A stretch of DNA of 64,000 bases from Undaria pinnatifida. Taxonomy: Eukaryota; Sar; Phaeophyceae; Laminariales; Alariaceae. This document shows, one piece after another, positions 33,622-43,703 of the stretch. The stretch lies in assembly GCA_012845835.1 (NCBI GenBank), contig JABAKD010000013.1, positions 1,448,501-1,512,500 on the forward strand, in the 5' to 3' direction. The notes under the pieces were generated by a model that saw only the letters and a list, made by a program, of their open reading frames with translations, was not told the origin of the DNA and did not search any database. A program made the translations under genes and the position numbers. Every line of letters begins with the position of its first letter. Position 1 is the first letter of the stretch.

Positions 33622-35278
33622 CGCTGACACTGTCTCAAGAGGGGGGAGTTTGCCGAGGCGAGATGACCGAGGCTCGCGGAGCCTTGCTCGGCCATCGCCT
33701 GCATCACAACCGCCCGAGCATCCAACCAAGGGTCGACCGCAACGAATCGCAAGGCACCCGAACGTACGCCATCAAACGCCCCTTGTACACGCAGCAAGTT
33801 AGCCGGCAACTCACTCACACGCACACAAGAAACCGTACCTTTCTCGCCGAAGGGGACCGAGCCCCGAGCCACCGCCACGCGAGCACGCCCCACACCCCCA
33901 TCGCCAGCCAAAGCTACCAACGCACGCCCACGCAGCCCCCCTCCTACACCTTGGGTGGCCGGCCGGGCACCCGCTCCCCCGCTGGCCCCCGGCACCGTCA
34001 CCGCTCTACCAACGGCAAGCTCAGCAGCCGCCCCCCCAGGTGTTGGCCCAACCGACAGGAAGGGACCGTGTCCTCATCCAGAACCAGCGCCGCCACTACC
34101 ACCCCCGGACCCACCGCGGGGCTCTGAGCGCAGCACCAACGCCCGCGACCCACCAGCCGGCGCCGCCGAACTGCCACTGTCGCGAAGAGCATCAGGTGAA
34201 GTGGCGTCGGCCGGGGGAGCCGAATGCAAGAATTTGCAGTTGGAGACGAAGATCGTCGTTTACCATCTTGCTCATGACAGCCCGCGCCGCGGAGCCAGAG
34301 AGCAGGATAATATTGCTGGTTGCTTGGTTTTGCTTGGGTGTGCCGGCGTAGGTCGGCAGACGCTGCCGTGAAGGCGGCATCGATCGTTGCCACCCTCTCC
34401 CGGCAATGGCGGTCGCCGTCCCTGTCGAGGGAAAACCCGCCAGACAGGACCGCCACGAGAGCCTGGCGCAAGAAATCGAGGCGGTCAGCGACCATCAGCA
34501 GGTGTTCGACCATCCCTTCTGCGCGCGGCCAGTACGCACGAACGTCAAAGTCAATGATCGCGCGGAGCTGGGTAGCCACTGACGTCGTGACGTTGACGTC
34601 CTCGCCTACGAAGGACGGGGTATCCGCTGCCGAGTCGCCAATGTTGGGAGGTATGCGCCCGCGGAGCACCCAATGTTTTCTGGACGCCATCTTTTTCCAT
34701 AGCGCAGTGTCGTCAGTTAACTGCGACCTTTGGACATGGCGCTCCCTCGCGTTCCCACTGTCCCGCGGGGCAGGCTGCTGATCGGCAAAGTTGTCTATGA
34801 ACTGCTGGAGCATGGCCTCGACGTGCTCGGTTTTAGACGCGCCACCAGCCACCGCATCCTGCAGGGTTTTAAAGGAGGCCAGCAGTTGATCCATCGTCGA
34901 CTTGAGGCGGAACACATCTCCGTCTATCCGAGCAAACTCGCCAGACACCTGCCCTTGCCAGCGCAGCACTTCAGCCTATATTACCCCCGCAGCCTCGGAC
35001 ACAGCGGGACTGGGGCTGAGCAAAGATGGTGCCGCGGTGGCAGACGCAGCAGTAGCAGCAGCCGAAGCGGCTGCGGCACGGCGACCTTCGGACTCAGCTT
35101 GCACAGCAGCCAGAGCTTTGGCACGGCGTTTGTCGACCCCAGCTTGCACAGCGTCGACAGCAGCATAAGCCTCGACTCGAGCAGCAGCCGAGGCGACCTG
35201 ATTAGGACCGCGTACAGCAGCAGCCACGAGAGCTTCAGCCTCCGGTGACTTGCACTCCTCCATCGTCGGGGAGTGCAC
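33622..35278 (-). pseudogene. gag-like ORF of DIRS-type element 1
   Basis: The frame likely opens at ATG 35263 (MEECKSPEAEALVAA; an ATG 15 bp upstream is possible) with an Ala-rich helical segment. It meets TAG at 34976-34978, then runs in the same frame to 33998 (LRWQGQVSGEFARIDGDVFR, QLRAIIDFDVRAYWPRAEGM). The layout parallels the gag-like protein at 48195-49415, including a stretch before KHWVLRGRIPPN / KTWLLSGEKPAM. Another frame (to 33622) continues until the array begins. The RT finger region seen in element 2 (KMDVASAF) is missing here. Confidence 0.65.
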
Positions 35279-35303
35279 GAACTTAAACTAGCCTTAAACT
35301 AGA

Positions 35304-35513
35304 ACTTAAACTAGTCTGTATCACACCTTGGACCTGTAAGCTCTGACTCTGCTCCCCTACGCGCTCCGCGATCAGGTCGTCGCCGACACAGCTGGGCCAG
35401 GTGTGCCCAATGCTATCGCTCATACGACTATGAATTACCGCATTGATCTCATTGGTCAAACTTCTTACGTACGTACAAAACCCATATTTTCTCATACTTC
35501 GATAATATTCTGC
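35304..35513 (-). repeat. Terminal repeat A1 of DIRS-type element 1
   Basis: Copy of A2 (29443-29652) at the element's 5' end on the minus strand. Next to it ACTTAAACTAG-like words are repeated three times (35281-35315). Confidence 0.85.
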
Positions 35514-35780
35514 ATTTCAGTTCGTTGTTGCGCTTGATAAGCAGAGTATCAACCGCTAAGTATACCACTTGTAGTATAGCATCATTCGACTGACACTACC
35601 TCGAGCGAGCGCTATACCAAATAAAAATATCGTAATCGCTATGAACCGCTAATGATACCAGTTGCAGTGTATCATCATTCGACGAACAAGCATGTTTTGA
35701 TACGACTACTATTGCTTGGGTACTTGAAAAAAATCAAGATAATTCATGCCTTTCGATCTCGACACCCGGCGGTAGTGGGG
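35514..35780. other. Spacer with a short direct repeat
   Basis: ACCGCTAA..ATACCA.TTG.AGT recurs at about 35551 and 35646, each followed by CATCATTCGAC. No gene. Confidence 0.4.
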
Positions 35781-36701
35781 TCACCTCTTTTCGCGTGCAC
35801 GTGTTCGCCGCGGACAGGATAAGGCGCCGACCAGGCGTCTCGTGCCCTCAACCGCCGAACGTGCTGAAGGATCAACCAGTGCCAATGCCTTCTCGCTTCC
35901 AATCGCTTCCATCCTGCTCGCGATCGCTCTGGCCTCCCTTCTGTTCGCATTTCCCGAACGCAAACGACCCTCCTGTTGCTCTGCCTCCCAAAACAGAAAC
36001 CTGAAAATCATGGCTTGCGATCTCCCAATCGCTGTTGCTCCATCAACAAGACTTGCTGCCATTGAGGGTGGCCACGGGTCTGGGTCGGCAGCACCAGGTA
36101 GCTGTGGCTGCTGCTGGTTCGGCTGCTGCTGAAGCAGCGCTTGCTTCTTGTCCATCTCCATCATCCCTTTTTCCCTATCACACACCACCACTCCTCCAAT
36201 CTCAACCACCATGTTCTCAGATACCAGCACCCCTTCGTGCTCATCTCTGCCAACTTCCTGCGGTGGCGACAGCAACGGAAGCTGCTGCGCTTCCACCGAC
36301 TGCTGCGACGGTTGCGGTGCCTGTGGCAATGGCCATGGGTTTGGGGCGGCAGCACCAGGTAGTTGTGGCTGCTGCTGGTGCGGCTGCTGCCGAAGCAGCT
36401 CTTTCTCCTTGTCCATCTGCATAGACTCCATCATCCCTTTTCCCCCATAACGCGCCATCACTCCTCCAACCTCAACCACCATGTTCTCACATACAATTAC
36501 CCCTTCGTGCTCATCTCCGCCAACTTCTTCCGGTGGCGACTGGAGGGCCAGCGGCTTGGCTGCCAGCGACTGCTGCGGTGGTAGCGGCTTGGGCGGTTGC
36601 GGTGGCGTTTCTTGCTCTGCCGCTTCAGCGTCCTCTTCCAACTTTCCCGACTCGGGTTGGTTTGCGCTTATTCCTCCGATCGCTTTTCCTCCAAAGCCCA
36701 C
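35781..36701 (-). CDS. Hypothetical protein with a 90-residue in-frame duplication
   Basis: A 306-codon frame, rich in Gln, Pro and Ala. Two adjacent units repeat DEHEGV-V-ENMVVE-GGV, KGMME, LL-QQP-QQQPQLPGAA and PWP. The DNA period is 270 bp, so the repeat stays in frame. The C-terminal third (SQAMIFRFLFWEAEQQEGRL, RREARAIASRMEA) is Arg-rich and unique. I recognise no family. The frame overlaps the next one upstream by 34 bp in another phase, so the two may be one gene joined by a frameshift or intron. Codon use looks coding, but expression is unproven. Confidence 0.45.
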   Translation of the reverse strand: MGFGGKAIGGISANQPESGKLEEDAEAAEQETPPQPPKPLPPQQSLAAKPLALQSPPEEVGGDEHEGVIVCENMVVEVGGVMARYGGKGMMESMQMDKEKELLRQQPHQQQPQLPGAAAPNPWPLPQAPQPSQQSVEAQQLPLLSPPQEVGRDEHEGVLVSENMVVEIGGVVVCDREKGMMEMDKKQALLQQQPNQQQPQLPGAADPDPWPPSMAASLVDGATAIGRSQAMIFRFLFWEAEQQEGRLRSGNANRREARAIASRMEAIGSEKALALVDPSARSAVEGTRRLVGALSCPRRTRAREKR

Positions 36702-37128
36702 GCCATTACTACCGAAGCCATTGTTTTACATAGCTTTTTCTGCTGCTCATGAAATCCATGCCTTCTTTGCCATTTCAACTGGCCGACGATCTCCAGGAGA
36801 ATTTCCTCTAGGAATTCTTGAGGCGTCGGGAATGCAGCGTTCCCTTGGGCGTCTGTCCATTCCTCGACTGGCTCTTCTCCACGGAGGATTGTCTTGGCAA
36901 GATCCTGTGTGTGCAATGCAGCAAACCAAGCCATTTGCTTGTCAGCCAAGCGTTGGGTCTCGACCTTGTGGTCTTCGGAGACTGCGTAACCTTCCCAGCA
37001 AATTGGCTTCCCCCCATTTCGACTATAGCCTCCGCAAAAGCCGCTGCAGTCGACAATCATGCTCGCCCCGAGCTGCTCAGAGCACTCTACGTCAAGAGGC
37101 ACAAGTTGTCTTGTTGTACGATCTTTGC
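36668..37128 (-). CDS. Hypothetical protein, upstream part of the same gene region
   Basis: Unique sequence with a plausible ATG at 37059 (MIVDCSGFCGGYSRNGGKPI), continuing WFAALHTQDLAKTILRGEEP, TPQEFLEEILLEIVGQLKWQ and EEKRSEE. The open frame runs further upstream to 37354 but enters the inverted repeat at 37134, so those residues are repeat-derived. No known domain was recognised. It is either a host gene fragment or a cargo gene caught between repeats. Confidence 0.4.
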
Positions 37129-37133
37129 TAGCA

Positions 37134-37555
37134 TAATCGACAATCTGTATGCCCAGCGTAGGGTGGCTCACGGGGAGATTGCTCTCGGTACCCGACGAGA
37201 GACCATCAGGCGGAGGAGAAGATAAGAAGATAGAATATGTATTGAAGTACCGGAGTCCCGGAGGCCACTCTGAACATGCGCACCCGAAGATGACAAAATA
37301 GTGAACTGAGTTGAGTAACAGCAGTAGTACTAGTACACTGCGCCAAAGGCTCAATTCGTATCAGTGCTAATACTGTTGTTACTTAGTCTACTATTTTGTT
37401 ATTTTCGGGTCTGCATGTTCAGAGTGGCCTCCGGGACTTCGGTACTTCAATACATATTCTATCTTTTTATCTTCTCCGCCTGATGGTCTTTCGTCGGGTA
37501 CCGAGAGCAATCTCCCCGTAAGCCACCCTACGCCGGGCATACAGATTGTCGATTA
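37134..37555. repeat. Inverted repeat, arms about 180 bp
   Basis: 37134-37320 and 37378-37555 are reverse complements over nearly their whole length (shared TAATCGACAATCTGTATGCC, CTCCGCCTGATGGTC and GGCCACTCTGAACATGC). The loop is about 57 bp. A third copy of one arm exists at 42427-42535 plus 43149-43250, split by another repeat. The arm may be a terminal repeat of family X (26349-27430). Confidence 0.85.
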
Positions 37556-37558
37556 GGC

Positions 37559-37884
37559 TTGTTGGTTATAGACTATAGGACTAACAAAATAAATGTCATG
37601 GGCTCGAGTCCCACCGATTTCATATTTTCGCTTTTTTCCGGGAAAAACAAAAAAGAAAACAATGACGACTTTGCGAGCGTGTTCGCTGGAGACGTGAATG
37701 GTCATGATAGTTCGCTCCTGAGTACTAAGGTAGTGCGTGGCGAGGGGAGAGCCCCGGAGATCCCTGTTACGAAGTCGGTGAGAGTCAATTGGCGGACTCG
37801 CAAGCATATCTTTTGTTGGTTATATAGCACTGACCACGTATTCACGTGACTGCGTGGGCCGGTGGGTAGTGCTATATAACCAAC
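37559..37884 (+). mobile_element. tRNA-derived SINE of a second family, with terminal palindrome
   Basis: The start holds a tRNA 3'-half-like B box (GGGCTCGAGTCCCACCGA), then a body (TTTTTTCCGGGAAAAAC, GGAGACGTGAATGG, GTCGGTGAGAGTCAATTGGC) shared in inverted orientation with 40740-41228. It ends in a palindrome at 37815-37884 whose arms are GTTGGTTATATAGCACT and its complement. The palindrome consists of the tRNA 5'-half-like head (GGGCCGGTGGGTAGTGC) facing an inverted piece of itself. Confidence 0.7.
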
Positions 37885-38601
37885 ATAGTTGATCATGCCA
37901 TCTGCGGAAGGCGTCATGTGCTTAGACGCTCCACTATCGCAAAGCCAGGCTTCACCCCCCAATTGCTAAGCCGGCTCCCCTTCCCCATTTGGCTGATTCT
38001 ACGATAGCCCCCCCAAGAACCAGCGATGTTTTTTGACGAACGTTTCATGGTTGCTCGACACGAGAAAGGATGCTATGAAAAATAAAATCATAACCTATTT
38101 CGAGGGCGCACAAGCAAAGTTATCCCGCACACCTACCTAACCCCCCCCCCCCACCCCGAGGCCCGAAAAAAAATTACTTTTTTTTTTTTTTCTTGCTTTG
38201 TTTGCTCGCTTGGTGGTTCGTTTCTGGGTGTCTGTGCCGCTATGGATGGATGGATGGTTTACTGCACACTCTTGCGTTAACAAAGAGGCTTAGCAAGCAA
38301 GCCAACATTGCAAGAGCAAGGGATGTCAAACTGTACTTTAGGTTGTTGGGGTATGTATATCCTTACGGCAATGCAAGGTGGTCAATACAGTCAGAAATAA
38401 TCAATGATGGGCAAGCACCGCGCTTGGGCACAAAACCCCCTCCAACTTGCCCCCACATCGTCTTAGGACTGACGAACGCGTCGGCTTGCTTCTGCCAACT
38501 TACTTCTGCGACCACCGTCGATACAGCAGTGCGCGGAACAAGCGCGAAAAAAAACAATTATACACCAAAATAGTTTAGTTCTGCTTGGAGACATCATATC
38601 A
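37885..38601. other. No gene; homopolymer tracts
   Basis: C run at 38142-38153 and T run near 38177-38192, with short frames of no recognised type. Confidence 0.4.
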
Positions 38602-39200
38602 TTAGTCAAAACTTGCCTGAAATATCAGGGGGAAGAGAAATACCGGGAGGGCGTTCACAACTCCCGTCCCAACCACGTCAGCGAAACTGCCCGCGCCTGC
38701 ACCACCCTCACCCTTGCTCACAACTCCCGTCACAACCACGTCGGGGTCACTGCCCGCGCCCGCACCACCCTCACCCCTGTTCACAACTCCCGTCGCCACC
38801 ACGTCAGCGTCACCGCTTGCGCCCCCGCCGCTACTACTGTCCATCAACACCGGCGACTCCTTCGCGCCGTCCGTGGCGCTCTTCGGTTTGAAAAAATCCA
38901 GCAACGTGCGCCCGCTCCCCACCGCCGCCGCGGCACCAGCACCCCTCCCTGTCGACACACGTTGGTCGACATGCAAGCGCCCGCACCACCCTCACCCCTG
39001 TTCACAACTCCCGTCGCCACCACGTCAGCGTCATCGCTTGCGCCCCCGCCGCTACTACTGTCCATCAACACCGGCGACTCCTTCGCGCCGTCCGTGGCGC
39101 TCTTCGGTTTGCAAAAATCCAGCAACGTGCGCCCGCTCCCCACCGCCGCCGCGGCACCAGCACCCCTCCCTGTCGACACACGTTGGTCGACATGCAACGT
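38602..39200 (-). pseudogene. Gly/Ala-rich protein fragment with a PIP-like motif, segment duplicated
   Basis: A 223-bp segment occurs twice in tandem (about 38755-38973 and 38978-39200), nearly identical. Each copy encodes GSGRTLLDFFKPKSATDG on the minus strand (one copy has DFCK), followed by SSSGGGASGDADVVATGVVN. The left copy continues with two further DVV-TGVV repeats separated by GEGGAGAGS. TLLDFF fits the PCNA-interacting pattern (Q-x-x-L-x-x-F-F) except for the first Gln, and the acidic-flanked VVVTG repeats resemble SUMO-binding patches. Both readings are weak. The frame may be an N-terminal region of a transposase or a host DNA-repair protein. Confidence 0.4.
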
Positions 39201-39540
39201 GCAAAATGAGCAACAGCAATTGATCAGCCGTGGAACGAAAATACCAATTTGCTCCTGCTTTTCACATACACACATCGACAAGGCCTGCAGCCTTATACAC
39301 TGCGCCACTAAAATACTTCCAGCGTGGCAGTTCCCAAACTGCTGAACACGCGCGAACGACTTCCCGTAAAAATTGTGAAGCAGTGTATTAACAACCAGGT
39401 ATATTTCACAAACCCCATATCATAAATAAAACATAGATCTAATGTACCACGCAGCTTGCAAAGGTGAGTTTCAACTATTCAATCGGTCGTACTCACAACT
39501 GACGTTTTCAACTTTTTATCGAAACTGTTTGTGCTAGCGA

Positions 39541-39720
39541 ATGCAACAACTGCTGTCCTCACAAGTCCTCACTTGTGTTGGAGCGACTGTTCGCGAGTCT
39601 CCACGTGGGTCCGGCTCAGTTGCTCTATATTGCGTCCGAAATCGCGCTTGCACTTTTTGCACACCCAGTTGCCGCTGCTGGTCTTCGCGGCGATTTTTCC
39701 GATAGGCGAAAGTGCTCTGC
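39541..39720 (-). pseudogene. BED-like zinc finger fragment
   Basis: The minus-strand frame reads IGKIAAKTSSGNWVCKKCKR then DFGRNIEQLSRTHVETREQ and SLQHK-stop. A C-x2-C pair after a Trp and a distal H..H pair resemble a BED-type finger, the DNA-binding module at the N-terminus of many hAT-type transposases. The C-to-H spacing and the second H are not canonical. It lies upstream, on the same strand, of the PIP-like fragment at 38602-39200 and could be its first exon. Confidence 0.35.
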
Positions 39721-39770
39721 TCGCATGCGAAAGGCGTGCAGGGACCAACAGGGACGCGGAGTAACCTAGT

Positions 39771-40739
39771 TGTTTCGCATTTCGTGCCTGTTTACTTTGG
39801 CGATTTTGATCACGCGGCTACGGCTTCTGGTCCTCTGCTGCTGCTGCTGCTGCCAAGGCTAGGGTTCTGTTGCTGCTGATGTTGTCAGTTATTGGGGAGG
39901 AGGCAGAACGACATACACACTCTCGATGGTGAGCACTGTTGCATATGATAAACCAGAGTTTGGACTTTTTAGTGCTTGTCGATGCTGCTGCTGCGAGGTA
40001 CACGATACCCTCCAATATCACACTACAGCCCTCATGCATCTCCACTCACTCTCTGTGCTGTGCCGAACACTCATGCTCAATGGCCTGGCCCTCGTCCAAT
40101 CCTGAACCGTCACCGAAGTTGGCCCCGCAGCAGCAGATGCAGTCCTCGCCATCGGCTGGCTTTCCGCAGACGCTTTGTAGCCAAGATGTCTTGTCGAAGG
40201 AGGGTTGTAGCAGGGGTCCCTTCACCGTGGAGGCTGTGCTCATTGTGACCACTCTCTCGTGCTCTCTCCCTTCTTCTCCGTTGCTCTACGCTGTGCGTAG
40301 CTGGTACGCAGGCTGCTGCTGCGCGACCAGGGGGCTGCGTGTCTGCTATAAAGTCTAATACCTGTCGCTGCAAGGTCGCTGCCCCTTTATTGTATAGGAT
40401 TTAGAAAAGGGGTTCTTTGCATAGGAAATTATGTGGCGTAATGGGGGGGGGATGGGGTCTTTGTACCCCCCTCCCCCCTCTGGAAGGGCATTTTTTTCTT
40501 TTTGGCACGTAGGTGTCGAATTTTGTTTTTTTTGTGCGCCCTCGCCTATTTTCTTGTTTGCAAAGTAAGGTCGAACGATGACGTCGGAAGGCAAGGGGGG
40601 CACCGTATTTCAGGAGATACGGCGGGGAGATGGTTTCAAAACCGGTGATTTCGTTGATGAAAATTTGGGGGGGCTACCTGAGTGAACGACTCGTTTCTGC
40701 CCGAAACATTACTGCAATCGCCTGTCTCTCTGGCCGTGA
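39771..40739. other. No recognised gene; repeat core copy to the left
   Basis: Minus frames at 39818-40252 are Cys/Ser/Ala-rich (CTG/CAG repeats at 39835-39875) and not recognised. G-rich and T-rich runs occupy 40440-40560. Confidence 0.3.
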
Positions 40740-41228
40740 AAGCTGGGTCCCAACGATTTCATATTTCCGCTGTTTTCCGGAAAAAGCAAAAATTGTTGGT
40801 TATTTAGCAATACCCACTGGCCCACGTGGTCACCGTGACTACGTGAGCCAGTGGGTAGTGCTAAACAACCAACAAAACATGTGTTTGGGAGTCCGCCAAT
40901 TGACTCTCACCGACTTCGTAACAGGGGTCTCCGGGGCTCTCTCCCCTCGCTACGCACTACCGTAATACTCGGGAGCAAGCTATCATAACCATTCACGTCT
41001 CCAGCGCACAAGCTCGCAAATACTTTGTTTCTTTTTGCTTTTCCCGGAAAAAAACGGAAATATGAAGTCGGTGGGACTCGAACCCACGACATCGTTTTGT
41101 TTGTTATATAGAACTATCCCTGGCCCACGTAGTCAAATCTTTTGTTGGCTATAGACCTAGTCTATAGCACTACCCACTGGCCCACGTTAGTGACTACATG
41201 GGCTAGTGGGTAGTGCTATATAACCAAT
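40740..41228 (-). mobile_element. tRNA-derived SINE, second family, inverted copy with two palindromes
   Basis: On the minus strand a tRNA-like head is visible: GGGCCAGTGGGTAGTGC (A-box type) and GTGGGTTCGAGTCCCACCGA (B box, 41070-41090), followed by the same body as 37559-37884. Palindromes of head-to-head half-tRNA type lie at both ends: 41144-41228 and 40795-40873 (GTTGGTTATTTAGCA .. complement). The B-box arm is a near-perfect T-stem, but no full cloverleaf exists. Confidence 0.75.
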
Positions 41229-42426
41229 AGGGCTGCACTTATTTATCACTACGTACGAGACACACCAGCCAAAAACAAGAGGAAAAAGGCGAGACATAAA
41301 ATATGAGCACAAAGCAAAAGTAGGAGCCGCTGGAGAAAGAAGATTGAGAGCAAAAACCCGGATAAGTAACAGATATCCCCATCGACGCCAGCGCTTCTCG
41401 AGGGTAGCGGCTATACCCCAAATCGAACGGGGGCATCTGCCCCAATCAACACTGCTGCATGCGGCTTCGAAGGCCGTAATGTGGATGTGGTACAGCAGCA
41501 GTGCCTGCTGTGGAATGACTGCAATATATTTTACGTACGAGTATGACACGAGTATGACCACCACCACCAACAGTTAACAGCAACAACAACAGCAACAGTA
41601 ACTGAGTTTTCAGAAAAATGGGAACGGAGCCTAAGTGAGAACCAAGCGTTATCTCCAGAACCATGTGGTGTATCAGAGAACCGAAGTGATCCTGCAAAAC
41701 CCCTTGGCCAGCCCTGTGAGAGGAGCTCGTCAGAACGGTCATGCTCCATCTCGTGCCTTCGGGTGGGCGCAAAAAGCGATATACGCTGGCTCTATTGTGA
41801 TTTCTCTAGATGCTGGCTACCGAGACAACAGCAACAGCAACAACAAACAACACCATCGGATACAACACCAACACCAACAACAACACCACCAACACACTAC
41901 CCGGCTTGGATAACGTTATCGAGGAAGGGGTAACCTGAGTACTTGCTGGCCGTTATTTCGAGGTCGAGCGCACGTCCTCGGTTGCTTGCAATTGGCAGAC
42001 AAGGACGCCAAAAATACCAAGTGCGCATAGTAACAGCCAGGACACAGAAGTCGCAAAAACAGAGGAAGGAGTACTTAAGAGGATTGGTCTGGTGTCCGGT
42101 TGACTATCAGCGCCACCCGATAACATTTCAAATCGCAACATGAGCGCCACTTCAAAAACAGAATAGTGACCGCCGTGTATAGACTTCGCTTGGCCTATAG
42201 CTCTCGGTTCCCTTCACCGCCATGTTGATATCGGCAGCAACAACAAACATGCGTGTGTTAGGAGGCGACAGACGTACCCGTACTACTATTAATATGATCA
42301 AACACAACGAATTATGGCCTAGTTCCAGGTGAAAAAAATTCGGCGTTAAACTTCTCTGGCCTGGTTGGTGTTATTTGGCCGGTTAGTGGCCGCCGGCTTG
42401 ATATTGTTTCCACTCTCCAGGTTGTG
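41229..42426. other. No recognised gene
   Basis: Frames on both strands lack family features. Simple CAA/CAG repeats occupy 41555-41610 and 41825-41900. Confidence 0.35.
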
Positions 42427-43250
42427 ATAATCGACAATCTGTACGCCCGACGTAGGGTGGCTTACGGGAAGATTGCTCTCGGTATACGACGAGGGACCAT
42501 CAGGCGGAAGAGAAGATAAGAAGATAGAATATTTATCACAAAAATTAAAAAAAACTCCAGCTGTGAGATCGAATATTTTTGTCCAAACTCACTCATCTTT
42601 GCAAGCTGTGTGTGATACTCCGATCGCGCGTATTACGGGTCCGATCGCGCGTATTACGGGTTGTGTGTCCTCATCAAGGATATAGGTCGGCGACTCCCCT
42701 TGCAACTACAGTGTAGCTTTCAGGGTCAACAGGGTGATGTTAAGCAGTCTGTGCGCGGAAACAGTAAAACCCGTTTCTAAGGGGGACAAAATCTGACAGC
42801 TGTGGAAGGAAATGCATCAGTTTATCAAGTGAATCCTGTCGATCGAATAACAGGCGAGGGGAAGGCGGAGTTTTTAAGGACGTGGGGGCCTGATTTTGAT
42901 CAAAAGGGTCGCGGGACGGGGGGAGGGGGGGCAGGGACAGGTGGGGCAGCTCAATTTGTGCGTGGAAACTATGAATCCCTCTTGAGGGGGAGGAGGGGGG
43001 AGGGCTTTAGGTTTCATAGATGTAGGGGTTTGCTATACGCGTGGTGCTAGGTCTAGGCGATGGTGCGGGTGGTTGGGAAGGAGGGGGCGTTGGGGGCAGG
43101 GGGGGGGGGGGTGGGGGTATTGCAGCAGTGGCATGGACGGGTCTAAAATATTAAAGTACTCGAGTCCCGGAGGCCACTCTGAACATGCTCACCCGAAGAT
43201 AACAAAACAGTAGACTGAGTAACAACAGTAGCACTAGTACCCTGCGCCTT
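42427..43250. repeat. Inverted-repeat arm split by a poly-G repeat insertion
   Basis: 42427-42535 matches the first part of the arm at 37134-37240, and 43149-43250 matches its continuation. Between them (about 42537-43148) lies a full-looking copy of the poly-G repeat (CTCCAGCTGTGAGATCG, GGTCGGCGACTC, G runs). The flanks GAATAT and AAATAT suggest a short target duplication (AATAT). This shows that the poly-G repeat moves as a unit. Confidence 0.8.
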
Positions 43251-43640
43251 AGAGTGGGCTCTACTTGAACATATCGAAGATTGGGACCGCCAATGATATC
43301 GATATTTCTACTCTACCATCTCCGTAGATTCTATGCAGTCATACACATCATACATCAGACTTGTGCGCAAGCATAAACCAACACATGAACCAACATTCCC
43401 CCTGCCTGTGTGCACGTCATGATAACGTTAATCCAAAGCGCACCATCCGAACCTTGCCCATTCAAAACAAGGTACATGCCTCTAATATCCTGTTTCGATT
43501 TCAAATCATTACTGCCTCTGCTCCGAAAACATGAATATTGATATCCAACGCCGTAGCTAGCGGAATGGAACCACAGTAATCGTAACCGCAATCGCTGATA
43601 AAACTATGGGCGATCAAGAGTGCAGTAGGATTAGTCCGTG
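43251..43640 (-). pseudogene. copia-like relict of family X
   Basis: Matches 26365-26640 (GAACATATCGAAGATTGGGA, CAGTCATACACATCATAC, CCCCCTGCCTGTGTGCACGT). The minus-strand frame (GMYLVLNGQGSDGALW) is not diagnostic. It continues directly from the arm at 43149-43250, so arm and relict probably belong to one element. Confidence 0.55.
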
Positions 43641-43703
43641 TAAGACCAGAAATAAAAACTCTCGATTGTGGTCCAATAAGTCAAGCCTAAGATTACCACG
43701 AAA

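Larger units (their letters stand above)
28727..35513 (-). mobile_element. DIRS/Ngaro-type tyrosine-recombinase retrotransposon (element 1)
   Basis: Minus-strand order: A1 repeat, gag-like ORF, a tandem array of RT units, RNase H, tyrosine recombinase (YR), B1, A2, then B2. The split direct repeats A1/A2 (210 bp) and B1/B2 (about 175 bp), with B1 and A2 abutting, are the arrangement known for PAT/Ngaro elements, which integrate by YR rather than integrase. The YR lacks a recognisable catalytic Tyr, RNase H has lost one Asp and the RT is scrambled, so the copy is inactive. An extra ~540 bp separate A2 from B2. Confidence 0.85.
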
